DNA from: Allobosea sp.
Lineage (GTDB): Bacteria; Pseudomonadota; Alphaproteobacteria; Rhizobiales; Beijerinckiaceae
Reading direction: 5' to 3'
Assembly: GCF_017308075.1 (NCBI RefSeq)
Contig: NZ_JAFKFX010000047.1
Coordinates: 1-58,807 of the forward strand
DNA length: 58,807 bases
The position numbers were made by a program, and so were the translations under genes. Below, piece by piece: positions 1 through 9,200 of the stretch (position 1 is its first letter; the number at the start of each line of letters is the position of its first letter). The notes beneath the pieces were generated by a model, which was not told where the DNA came from, ran no database searches, and worked only from the letters and a program-made list of their open reading frames with translations.

Positions 1-1506
1 CAGATGCGGCATGCGGGCAAGGTCGGCGATCACCGGCTCGCCGCCGATGGTCTTGCCGAGGCAGAGCGCCAGCTTGTGCTTGGTCGCTTCGAAGTCCTGG
101 CTCGCCAGCAATTCGCGCAGGAAGACGGTCTCGCGCTTGGTGTTGGGCAGTTCGATGCCGATCGCGTTCTTGCCCTGCACCACCGCGACGCGCGCCGAGA
201 TCGCGCTCATCGACCGTGCGATGTCGTCCGCCAGCGAAATCACCCGCGACGACTTCGTCCCCGGAGCAGGCTCAAGCTCGTAAAGCGTCACAACAGGGCC
301 GGGGCGAACCTGCGAGATCTCGCCGCGGACGCCGAAATCCTCGAGCACGCCTTCGAGCAAGGTGGCGTTCTGCTCCAGCGCGTCGGTGGAGATGGCGTTG
401 GCCGCGATTTTCTTCGGCTCGGCCAGATAGGTCAGCGGCGGCAGTTCGAAGCTGTCGCGGTCAAGCAGCGAGGGCTGGGCCTCGCGCGACAGGCGCTTGC
501 CGGGCTTGGGCGCGGTGAGGGGCGGGGCGACGCGCGGCGCGTTGAGGTCGCGCAGATCCTGCGCCGCGCCATGGTCGTCATCCATGTCGGCGGCCGGGCC
601 GGCGACACGCGAGCGGCCGGGGCCAGCAAAGGAATCACGTGCCGCCACCGGCGCAGCATAGGGGGCTGCGCCCTCGGCGAATTGCGGTTCGCGGCGCACG
701 CGACCGGCAGGAGCCGGGGGCGGGGCGGCGGAGGACGGAGCGCTCGGCGTCGCCGAGGCGCGGGCGAGCGAGGGCGGTTGCGGCAGGCGGCGCAGGATCG
801 CGCCGCGCAGCGCCATGGCGCCATGGGCGAGCCAGCCGACCAGGATGACGCCGAACCCGGGCTCGTCATCGCGGCGGTCGTCGGCATCGGACCAGGCGGC
901 ATCGTCTTCGGCATCGCTCTCGGGGTCTTCGTCGACGACGAAGCCGAAGCCGGCCGCGGCGGTGACGGCGAGAATGGCGATGCCGGCATAGACGAAGGCG
1001 ACGAGCCCGCCGAGCGCCGTGCCGGAAATCCCGACGAGATTGCGGGTCCCGTGCAGCAGGGCATCGCCGATGACGCCGCCCATGCCGGTCGGCAGCGGCC
1101 AGCGCGGCGTCGCCGGCAGGGCGCTGGCGACCGCGGCGGTGGCGACGATGCCGGCGACCCAGAGGGCGAGCTTGAGGGCGCTGCGGTCGAAGAGATGGAC
1201 GCGGATCAGGCGCAGGGACCAGAGCAGCGGCGGCAGCAGCATGGCGATGACGCCGAGCCCGATCAGCTGCATGGCGAGGTCGGCAACCATCGCGCCCGGC
1301 CGGCCGAGCAGGTTCTGGACCGCGCCGCGGGTGGCGTTGTTGAGGCTGGGATCGTCGACCGACCAGGTCGCCAGCGAGATCGCGACGGCGGCGGTCAGGG
1401 CGAGCAGCACGAGGCCGACGATCTCGGCCGCCCGGCGCGAGAGGAAGTCGCGTACGGGATCGGGCAAGCGGTCGATCAGCGAGGAGGAGCGTCGGATCGT
1501 GCGCAT
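1..1506 (-). CDS. ftsK: DNA translocase FtsK, N-terminal part (runs off the left edge)
   Basis: FtsK anchors at the division septum and pumps chromosome ends through it while activating XerCD at dif. Reading down from the ATG at 1506, 502 codons are open to base 1, so the C-terminal motor and gamma domain lie outside the window. Hydrophobic segments at about residues 28-48, 73-100, 112-130 and 163-190 form the 4-TM membrane anchor. A long Pro/Ala-rich linker follows, then the start of the conserved alpha/beta region near residue 375 (LPPLTYL) and the stretch around GVRGEISQVRPGPVV. A CtrA-type box lies 84 bp upstream. Identification is by family resemblance and is firm; the start fits the usual N terminus. 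Confidence 0.93.
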   Translation of the reverse strand, partial: MRTIRRSSSLIDRLPDPVRDFLSRRAAEIVGLVLLALTAAVAISLATWSVDDPSLNNATRGAVQNLLGRPGAMVADLAMQLIGLGVIAMLLPPLLWSLRLIRVHLFDRSALKLALWVAGIVATAAVASALPATPRWPLPTGMGGVIGDALLHGTRNLVGISGTALGGLVAFVYAGIAILAVTAAAGFGFVVDEDPESDAEDDAAWSDADDRRDDEPGFGVILVGWLAHGAMALRGAILRRLPQPPSLARASATPSAPSSAAPPPAPAGRVRREPQFAEGAAPYAAPVAARDSFAGPGRSRVAGPAADMDDDHGAAQDLRDLNAPRVAPPLTAPKPGKRLSREAQPSLLDRDSFELPPLTYLAEPKKIAANAISTDALEQNATLLEGVLEDFGVRGEISQVRPGPVVTLYELEPAPGTKSSRVISLADDIARSMSAISARVAVVQGKNAIGIELPNTKRETVFLRELLASQDFEATKHKLALCLGKTIGGEPVIADLARMPHL

Positions 1507-1589
1507 GCGGGCGGGCCGTGATTCCGGATGTCTGGAAAGGCGATGGCCGCCGGGGCCCGCCCTCGAAGCAGCAGGTTAGGAAGGCGAGG

Positions 1590-1605
1590 TTAAGACCCGC
1601 TTAAC
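1590..1605. promoter_or_regulatory. CtrA-type binding box TTAA-N7-TTAAC upstream of ftsK
   Basis: Seen directly: TTAA at 1590-1593, seven bases, TTAAC at 1601-1605, the full-length CtrA consensus. It lies between the ftsK start (1506) and the amtB terminator (1655-1684), so ftsK is the only gene it can serve. CtrA is the cell-cycle master regulator of alphaproteobacteria and controls many division genes. Binding here is inference. Confidence 0.55.
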
Positions 1606-1654
1606 CTTGCGCGCCGGAACGGGGCGCAAGCTGCGCAGCCGGGGCCGAGGCCGG

Positions 1655-1684
1655 AAAAAAGCCCCGGCGGTGGCCCGCCGGGGC
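1655..1684 (-). terminator. Rho-independent terminator of glnK-amtB
   Basis: A perfect 10-bp G/C stem (1661-1670 with 1675-1684, loop TGGC) is followed, in the minus direction, by six T (complement of 1655-1660). It lies 33 bp beyond the amtB stop. Confidence 0.85.
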
Positions 1685-1716
1685 GATTGTTTCATGTGGA
1701 ACGCCGGAGCGGCGGC

Positions 1717-3060
1717 TCACATGTTGTAGGCGCGCTCGCCATGCTCGGCGATGTCCAGGCCCTCGCGCTCCTGGTCGGAGGTGACGCGCAGGCCGATGAC
1801 GGTGTCGACGATCTTGAACAGGACGAAGGAGCCGATGCCGCACCAGATGACGGCGACGAGGACGGCGACCGTCTGCTTCCAGACCTGCGCGCCCATCGCG
1901 TAGTCGGCGACGCCGACGCCGCCGAGAGCCGGCGAGACGAAGATGCCGGTGCCGATCGAGCCGATGATGCCCGCGACACCATGGATGCCGAAGACGTCGA
2001 GCGAGTCGTCATAGCCGAGCGCGTTCTTGATCGTGGTGCAGAAGAAGAAGCAGACCACGCCGCAGATCGCGCCGAGCACGATGGCGCCCATCGGGCCGAC
2101 CAGGCCGGCGGCCGGGGTGACGGCGACGAGACCGGCGATGATGCCCGAGAGCATGCCGAGCAGCGAGGGCTTGCCCTTGATCAGCCACTCGATGAAGAGC
2201 CAGCCGAGCGCTGCGCCGGCGGTGGCGGTCAGGGTGTTGATCATCGCAAGGGCGGCGCCGGCGGTCGCCTCGAGGTTCGAGCCGGCGTTGAAGCCGAACC
2301 AGCCGACCCAGAGCAGCGAGGTGCCGATGAAGGTCATGGTCAGCGAGTGCGGCGACATCAGCTCCTTGCCGTAGCCGATGCGCTTGCCGAGGACGAGCGC
2401 GCCGACCAGCGCGGCGATGCCGGCATTGATGTGGACGACCGTGCCGCCGGCGAAGTCGAGCGCGCCGAGGGCGAACAGGTAGCCTTCGCTGAACCAGACC
2501 ATGTGGGCCATGGGGAAGTAGACGAAGCCGCTCCAGAGCACGACGAAGAGCAGCAGCGCCGAGAACTTCATGCGCTCGACGAGGCCGCCGACGATCAGGG
2601 CGGGGGTGATGATGGCGAAGGTCATCTGGAAGCAGATGAAGACATATTCGGGGATGACCACGCCCTTGGTGAAGGTATCGGTGGTCGTCTCGGTGCTGAC
2701 TCCGGCGAGGAAGGCCTTCGAGAAGCCGCCGATGAAGCTGGTCAAGGAGCCACCGCCGGTGAAGGCGAGGCTGTAGCCATAGACCACCCAGATGATGATC
2801 ATGATCGCGGCGGTAGCGGTGATGTGGCTCATCACCGAAAGCATGTTCTTGCTGCGCGCGAGGCCGCCATAGAACAGGGCGAGGCCCGGCAGGGTCATCA
2901 TCAGCACTAGCAGGGAGGATACCAGCATCCATGCGGTGTCGCCCTTGTTGGCGACCGCGGCGGCCGGTGCCGCGGCGGGTGTCTGCGCCAGCGCCGCGAC
3001 GGTGCCGGCCGCGAGCGCCGTCCCGACCATCCCGGCCCGGGTGAGGGTCTTGAAATTCAT
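1717..3060 (-). CDS. amtB: Ammonium transporter AmtB
   Basis: AmtB conducts ammonium/ammonia across the inner membrane and is gated by the PII protein GlnK. The 447-residue product has a cleavable-looking N-terminal signal (hydrophobic to about residue 26, ending ALAQ), then about 11 membrane segments. The twin pore histidines are visible: His near 210 in GGTVVHINAG and His near 360 in FGIHGVAG. The start at 3060 was chosen over an upstream in-frame codon at 3093 because AGGAG sits just before it and the product then begins with the signal peptide. It lies 29 bp after glnK, the classic glnK-amtB operon. Confidence 0.96.
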   Translation of the reverse strand: MNFKTLTRAGMVGTALAAGTVAALAQTPAAAPAAAVANKGDTAWMLVSSLLVLMMTLPGLALFYGGLARSKNMLSVMSHITATAAIMIIIWVVYGYSLAFTGGGSLTSFIGGFSKAFLAGVSTETTTDTFTKGVVIPEYVFICFQMTFAIITPALIVGGLVERMKFSALLLFVVLWSGFVYFPMAHMVWFSEGYLFALGALDFAGGTVVHINAGIAALVGALVLGKRIGYGKELMSPHSLTMTFIGTSLLWVGWFGFNAGSNLEATAGAALAMINTLTATAGAALGWLFIEWLIKGKPSLLGMLSGIIAGLVAVTPAAGLVGPMGAIVLGAICGVVCFFFCTTIKNALGYDDSLDVFGIHGVAGIIGSIGTGIFVSPALGGVGVADYAMGAQVWKQTVAVLVAVIWCGIGSFVLFKIVDTVIGLRVTSDQEREGLDIAEHGERAYNM

Positions 3061-3089
3061 CGTCAAACTCCTGGGCGAAAGGTCTGGGA

Positions 3090-3479
<390 letters not shown>

Positions 3480-3527
3480 TTAGCGCCGCGCGGGGCGGAA
3501 GAGCTCCGCGCACGTCGCTTTTCGCCA

Positions 3528-3543
3528 ATCAAGCCGCGTGCCA
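3528..3543 (-). promoter_or_regulatory. Candidate sigma-54 (RpoN) promoter for glnK-amtB
   Basis: On the minus strand TGGCAC (complement of 3538-3543), five bases, TTGAT (complement of 3528-3532). The -24 half is perfect; the -12 half has GA instead of the usual GC. It lies about 100 bp before glnK, a gene usually under NtrC/RpoN. The 3429-3730 intergenic region also holds an 8-bp inverted repeat, GTTCCGCC at 3579-3586 with its mirror at 3599-3606, upstream of this element; it does not match the NtrC consensus, so no activator site is claimed. Confidence 0.45.
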
Positions 3544-3730
3544 ACTGCCGGCCTGCCCTGAAGAGAGGCAATGCCGCGGTTCCGCCATGATCCGCGGGGG
3601 CGGAACGGGTGGGTATGCCTACAAAAAGGGCATATGCGAGAAAACGAGGCGGGAGACAGCCGTGATGGCCGGGCTGGCGACTGGTCGCCGCCAATTCGCG
3701 CCGGGCAGGGAGCCTGCCACCAGCGAGGGT

Positions 3731-4597
3731 CTAGCCGCGATCCGGCCGGGGCCGGATCAGGCCTTCCTGGGCCACCGAGGCGACGAGCCGGCGCTGCCGA
3801 TCGAAGATCAGCCCGCGCGAAAAGCCCCGCGCTCCGGAGGTCGAAGGACTGTCCTGCGCATAGAGCAGCCAGTCATCGGCGCGGAAGGGGCGATGGAACC
3901 AGAGCGCGTGGTCGAGACTGGCGCCCTGGATGCGGTTGTCGAAGACGCTGGTGCCGTGGGCGACCAGGCTGGAATCGAGCAGCATCAGATCGGAGGCATA
4001 GGCGAGCACGCTCTGATGAATCGCCGGCTCGTCCGGCAGCGGCTTCACCGCCCGGATCCAGACATTGAACCTCGGCTCGCGCTTGCCACCCTCGCCATAG
4101 CGATCGAACTCGACGGGACGAATCTCGATCGGCCGTTCGCGCTGATAATAGGCTCGCACGGCCGCGGGCATGTGCGGCAGGATGTCCCGCGCCATGCCAT
4201 CCCGGTCCGGCAGGTCCTCCGGCATCTGAACGTCCGGCATCGGCATTTGGTGCTCGTAGCCTTCCTCCTCGACCTGGAAGGAGGCGGACATCGCGAAGAT
4301 CGCCGCGCCGTTCTGCAAGGCGAGCACTCGCCTTGTGGTGAAGGAGCGGCCGTCGCGCAGGCGGTCGACCTCGTAGACGATCGGCGTCTCCGGATCGCCC
4401 GGCAGCAGGAAATAGGCGTGCAGCGAGTGCGGCTGACGGCCCTCGACGGTCTTGCAGGCGGCATAGAGCGCCTGGCCGATGACCTGGCCGCCGAAGACCC
4501 GCTGCCAGCCGACGCGCGGGCTGCGACCCTGGAACCGGTTGTTTCCGAGATCCTCGAGGTCGAGGATCGAGGTCAGGCTGTCGGGGACGCTGTTCAT
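3731..4597 (-). CDS. tesB: Acyl-CoA thioesterase II (TesB-type double hotdog)
   Basis: TesB hydrolyses medium- and long-chain acyl-CoA to free acid and CoA. The 288-residue length matches the family. Both hotdog halves are visible: the N-terminal one with VFGGQVIGQAL (about residues 34-44) and the C-terminal one with the catalytic aspartate near 203 (YASDLMLLDSS) and the conserved SLDHALWFHRPF. The longer open frame upstream is only antisense of the next gene; the start at 4597 gives the standard N terminus. Stands alone, divergent from the FAD hydroxylase at 4742. Confidence 0.93.
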   Translation of the reverse strand: MNSVPDSLTSILDLEDLGNNRFQGRSPRVGWQRVFGGQVIGQALYAACKTVEGRQPHSLHAYFLLPGDPETPIVYEVDRLRDGRSFTTRRVLALQNGAAIFAMSASFQVEEEGYEHQMPMPDVQMPEDLPDRDGMARDILPHMPAAVRAYYQRERPIEIRPVEFDRYGEGGKREPRFNVWIRAVKPLPDEPAIHQSVLAYASDLMLLDSSLVAHGTSVFDNRIQGASLDHALWFHRPFRADDWLLYAQDSPSTSGARGFSRGLIFDRQRRLVASVAQEGLIRPRPDRG

Positions 4598-4741
4598 CGG
4601 CGGCGGTTCTTGATCGGGCTGGCTTGCTGGGACGAGGCTGAGGCTTGCGGCCCGGCCGGGCCGCGGGCAAGACACAAGCTGCATCAGCAACGAGCCGTCG
4701 GCCAGCGTCAAGCACCGCGGTTCCAGCAGGCGGAGAGCGGG

Positions 4742-5995
4742 ATGGACCGGAACCCGGAAGGCGCAGGCTCGCGCATCGTGATCGCCGGCGGCGGCATCGC
4801 GGGGATGACGCTGGCGCTGGCGGTGAAGCAGGCGCTGGGCGAGGCGTTCGACGTCATGCTGGTCGACCCCGCCGTGGCGGCGAGGCCGCGCATCGACAAC
4901 CGCGCCTATGCCGTCGCCGCCGCGGCGCGCAACATGCTCGACGCGCTCGGCGTCTGGAAGCAGGTCGAGAGCGCCGCTGCGGCGATGACGGAAATGCAGA
5001 TCACCGACAGCCGCACGCCAGATGTCGTGCGGCCGGTTTTCCTGACCTTCGAGAGCGAGGCCGAGCCCGGCCAGCCCTTCGCCCATATGGTCGAGAACGG
5101 CGCGCTGGTCGTGGCGCTGCTGCAGGCGGCGAAGGCGGCCGGGGTCACGCTGCGCGCCGAAGGGGTGCGCTCGGGCGATTGCGGCGATGGCGGGCCGATG
5201 CAGGTCGTGCTCACCGGGGGCGAGACGGTGCAGGCCGCCCTCCTGGTCGCGGCCGATGGGGCGCGCTCGAAGCTGCGCGAAAAGGCGGGGATCGGCTGGG
5301 TCGGCTGGTCCTATGCCCAATCCGGCATCGTCGCGACGATCGGCCATGAGCGGCCGCATGGCGGGCTCGCGGTCGAGCATTTCCTGCCGTCCGGTCCCTT
5401 CGCCATGCTGCCCTTGCCGGATGGCGGCCGGCTCGGTCACCGTTCCTCGATCGTCTGGACGGAGCGCAGCGAGAATGTCGAGGCGCTGCTCTCGCTCGAC
5501 GAGGCCGATCTGCTCGCCGAGATCGAGCGGCGCTTCGGCCTGCAGCTCGGCGAGATCGCGCTGGAGAGCCGGGTCAGCGCGCATCCTTTGTCCTTCGGCA
5601 TGGCGCGCCGCTTCGTCGGCGAACGGCTGGCGCTGCTCGGCGACGCCGCCCATGTCATCCACCCGATCGCCGGGCAGGGGCTCAATCTCGGCCTCAAGGA
5701 TGTCGCCGCCCTGGCCGAGACGATCGTCGACGCGGCCCGGCTCGGGCTCGATCCCGGCGCCGAGGACGTACTCGAGGCCTATGAGAAGGCGAGGCGCTTC
5801 GACACGGTGGCGATGGGCGTCGTCACCGACGGGCTGAACCGGCTGTTCTCGAACGATTCGACGCCGCTGCGCCTGGTGCGCGATCTCGGTCTCGGTGTGG
5901 TCGAGCGCCTGCCCGGGCTGAAGCGGATGTTCATCCGCGAGGCGGCGGGGCTCTCCGCCGAGGCGCCGCGCCTGCTGCGCGGCGAGATGCTGTGA
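4742..5995 (+). CDS. UbiH/UbiF/VisC/Coq6-family FAD-dependent hydroxylase
   Basis: This family carries out ring hydroxylations in ubiquinone synthesis with FAD, NAD(P)H and oxygen. The 417-residue protein shows the FAD dinucleotide fold GGGIAGM (about 13-19), the DG motif AADGARSKLR and the second FAD motif LGDAAHVIHPIAGQGLNLG near residue 300, the Ubi-family hallmark. The start at 4742 has a purine-rich ribosome site upstream and places the GxGxxG motif at the normal distance. Which ring position it hydroxylates cannot be told from sequence, so no symbol is given. A hairpin follows at 6007-6029. Confidence 0.88.
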   Translation: MDRNPEGAGSRIVIAGGGIAGMTLALAVKQALGEAFDVMLVDPAVAARPRIDNRAYAVAAAARNMLDALGVWKQVESAAAAMTEMQITDSRTPDVVRPVFLTFESEAEPGQPFAHMVENGALVVALLQAAKAAGVTLRAEGVRSGDCGDGGPMQVVLTGGETVQAALLVAADGARSKLREKAGIGWVGWSYAQSGIVATIGHERPHGGLAVEHFLPSGPFAMLPLPDGGRLGHRSSIVWTERSENVEALLSLDEADLLAEIERRFGLQLGEIALESRVSAHPLSFGMARRFVGERLALLGDAAHVIHPIAGQGLNLGLKDVAALAETIVDAARLGLDPGAEDVLEAYEKARRFDTVAMGVVTDGLNRLFSNDSTPLRLVRDLGLGVVERLPGLKRMFIREAAGLSAEAPRLLRGEML

Positions 5996-6006
5996 TCGCC
6001 TGAAAC

Positions 6007-6029
6007 CCTTCTCCCCCGAGGGGAGAAGG
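6007..6029. terminator. Hairpin between convergent genes
   Basis: Perfect 10-bp stem (6007-6016 with 6020-6029, loop CGA) between the convergent hydroxylase and Trm112-like genes. No T-run follows on either side, so it may be a palindromic repeat or a Rho-independent-like stop for both strands. Confidence 0.5.
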
Positions 6030-6047
6030 AAAGCCGCACTACCGGCC

Positions 6048-6260
6048 CTACCCTTCGAGCTGGCGCGCCTCTTCCGGCAGCATGATCGGGATGCCGTTGC
6101 GGATCGGATAGGCGAGCTTCGCGGCGCGGCTGATCAGCTCCTGTCGGGCCGCATCGTATTCGAGCGTCGTCTTGCTGACCGGGCAGACCAGGATCTCCAG
6201 CAGCTTGGGGTCGATGCGGGGCGCCGTCGCGGCGACCCCTGACTTGTTTTGGGTGCTCAT
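6048..6260 (-). CDS. Trm112-like zinc-ribbon protein
   Basis: A 70-residue protein of the Trm112/YcaR family: [19 protein letters not shown], then [21 protein letters not shown]. Only one cysteine of the ribbon remains, which is common in bacterial members. Eukaryotic Trm112 activates methyltransferases; the bacterial role is not settled. The start at 6260 has GGAG six bases upstream; an in-frame ATG at 6272 overlaps the stop of the glutamate dehydrogenase gene (TGATG) and is the alternative. Probably co-transcribed with that gene. Confidence 0.82.
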   Translation of the reverse strand: MSTQNKSGVAATAPRIDPKLLEILVCPVSKTTLEYDAARQELISRAAKLAYPIRNGIPIMLPEEARQLEG

Positions 6261-6271
6261 CAGGATCTCCA

Positions 6272-9200
6272 TCAGGCCGGCCGGCGCGGCAGATCGGCCA
6301 GCATGCCGGCGGCTACCATCAGCTTTGGCAAAGACAGGCCCGACATGGCAATGGCCGAAACGGTGGCGCGGGTGCGCTCGGCCTCGGTGCCGCGCAGTTC
6401 GAGCCAGGCCTGAAGCGCGTCCGCCCCGCTGGCGCTGGCGGCGATCTCCTGGGTCAGCCCGGCATGAGCATCGGCCAGAGTCTCGACGGCGCGCTGGCGG
6501 GCCATGCGCTCGTAATCATCGGTGGCGGGTACGCTCGCGGCCGCTGTCGCGAGGCTCGACAGGCCGAAGACCGAATCGGCTGCGAAATGAATCCGCGCGA
6601 CCTCGGTGACGTCGCCGCCGCTGCGGCTGGCGATGTCGACGATGTCGGTCGCCTGGGCGAGCCAGGGCAGGCTGGCGACGCTGGCGGCGAGCGCCTCGGG
6701 CACCTGCTCGGCGACCAGGGCCGCGATCGCGGCGTTGCGGGCCTGTGCCGCCGCTTCCGGCAGCAGGCTCGGCAGGGCGGAGCCGAGCGCCGCGACGCCT
6801 TTCGCGTAATGCGCGACGATCTGCTCGATGGCGCCCGGCCTGGCGACGCCGCGGCGCAGGAACCAGCGCATGCGGTCGACGACCAGGTCCTGGGTCGCTG
6901 CATAGAGGCCGAGCTGGGTCTTGCCGGGGATTTTCGCATCAAGGGCGTCGATACCGGCATTGAGGCCCATTACGTCGAAGGCGTCGCGGGCGATGGCGTA
7001 GGCCGCCGCGATCTCCGGCGCTTCGGCACGAGTCTGGTCGGCCAGCATGCTGACGATGGCCGGACCGCCGCGGTTGACGATGGCGTTGGCGAGCTGGGTC
7101 GCGACGATCTCGCGGCGCAGCTTGTGGTTGGCGATTTCGGTCCCGTAATGATCGCGCAGCGGCTGCGGGAAGTAGCGGACGAGTTCGCCGGCGAGATAGG
7201 GATCGTCCGGCACCGGCGATTCGAGCAGGTCGTCGTGCAGGGCGAGCTTGGCATAGGCGAGCAGCACGGCGAGCTCGGGCCGTGTCAGGCCCTCGCCGCG
7301 CTTCTCTCGCTCGATCAGGACGGCGTCCGGCGGCAGGTTCTCGACATTGCGGTCGAGCCGGCCCTCGCGCTCGAGCTGCACCATCAGCCGGCGCAGATGT
7401 GGCGTCGCGCCGATGCCCTGGATCTGCGTCAGCGACAGTGCCAGCGACTGCAGATAGTTGTTGCGCAGGACGAGCAGGCCGACCTCGTCGGTCATCTCGG
7501 CGAGGAGCTTGTTGCGCTCCGCGTCGGAGAGGCGGCCGCCCGCCACCGCGCCGGCGAGCGCGATCTTGATGTTGACCTCGAGGTCGGAGGTGTTCACCCC
7601 GGCGGAATTGTCGATCGCATCGGTATTCAGGCGCACGCCCTGGCGCGCCGCCTCGATGCGGCCGCGCTGGGTCATGCCGAGATTGGCGCCCTCGCCGATC
7701 ACCCTGGCGCGGACTTCGGCGCCGGCGATGCGGATCGCGTCATTGGCGCGGTCGCCGACCTGGGCGTCGCTTTCCTCGCCGGCACGGACATAGGTGCCGA
7801 TGCCGCCGAACCAGAGCAGGTCGACCGGCGCCTTCAGGATCGCCGTCATCAGCTCGGCCGGGGTCGCCTGCGCCTTCTCGAAGCCGAGCACGGCGCGGAT
7901 TTCGGGCGAGAGCGCGATGCTCTTGGCCTGGCGCGAGAATACGCCGCCGCCCTTGGAGATCAGGGTCTTGTCATAGTCCTGCCAGGAGGAACGCGGCAGG
8001 GCGAACAGCCGCCGGCGCTCGGTCAGGCTGGTGGTGGGGTCCGGATCGGGATCGAGGAAGATGTCGCGATGGTCGAAGGCGGCGACGAGCCTGGTCGCCG
8101 GCGAGAGCATCATGCCGTTGCCGAAGACGTCGCCCGACATGTCGCCGACGCCGGCCACCGTGAACGAAGTCGTCTGGATGTCGATGTCGATCTCGCGGAA
8201 ATGGCGCTTCACCGCCTCCCAGGCGCCGCGCGCCGTGATGCCCATGCCCTTGTGGTCGTAGCCCTGCGAGCCGCCCGAGGCGAAGGCATCGCCGAGCCAG
8301 TGATGCTTCTCGGCCGAAAGCGCGTTGGCGGTGTCGGAGAAGGTCGCGGTGCCCTTGTCGGCGGCGACGACGAGATAGGGATCGTCGCCATCATGCCGGA
8401 CGGTGTCGGCCGGCGGCACCACGGTCTCGCCGTCGAGATTATCGGTGAGCTCGAGCAGGGTGCGCACGAAGATCCGGTAGCTCTCGGTGCCCTCGGCCAG
8501 CCAGGCCTGGCGGTCGGAGGCCGGCGGCAGCAGCTTCGGCACGAAGCCACCCTTGGCTCCGACCGGCACGATGACGGCATTCTTGACCTGCTGCGCCTTG
8601 ACCAGGCCGAGCACTTCGGTGCGGAAATCCTGCGGCCGGTCCGACCAGCGCAGGCCGCCGCGGGCGACCTTGCCGAAGCGCATATGCACGCCCTCGACGC
8701 GCGGCGAGTAGACGAAGATCTCGTAGAGCGGGCGCGGCAGCGGCATGCCGTCGACCTCAGCCGAGGCGAATTTGAACGAGATCGTTCCGCGCGGATGGCC
8801 GTCGGCGCCGATCTGAAAGAAGTTGGTGCGCAGGATCGCGTCGATCAGGTTGACGAGGCGGCGCAGGATCCGGTCCTCGTCGAGGCTGGTGACCTCGGAG
8901 AGGGCCGCCTCGATACGCTCGCGCTCTTCGGCCATGCCGCTCTGACGGGCCGCTTCGCCGAGCCGTGGGTCGAACTTGGCGGCGAAGAGCTTGACCAGCA
9001 TCGCGGCGATGCCGGGATGGCGGGCGAGCGCGTCGGCGATGTAGTCCTGCGCGTAGGGCGCGCCGACCTGGCGCAGATAGCGCCCGAGCGCGCGCAGCAG
9101 CGCCGCCTCACGCCAGGCGAGGCCGGCGGTGAGCACGAGCTGGTCGAAGCGGTCGGATTCGCTGAAGCCGCGGAACTGGGCCATCAGCGCCGCCTCGATC

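Noticed and set aside
4-1521. 505-codon open frame on the plus strand opposite ftsK
   Set aside because: Arg/Gly/Asp-rich low-complexity translation with no family features; it is the complement of the clear FtsK reading frame in a high-GC genome.
1689-1704. Second parS-like sequence TGTTTCATGTGGAACG
   Set aside because: Three mismatches, including within the central palindrome; too weak to annotate alone and mentioned only with the better site.
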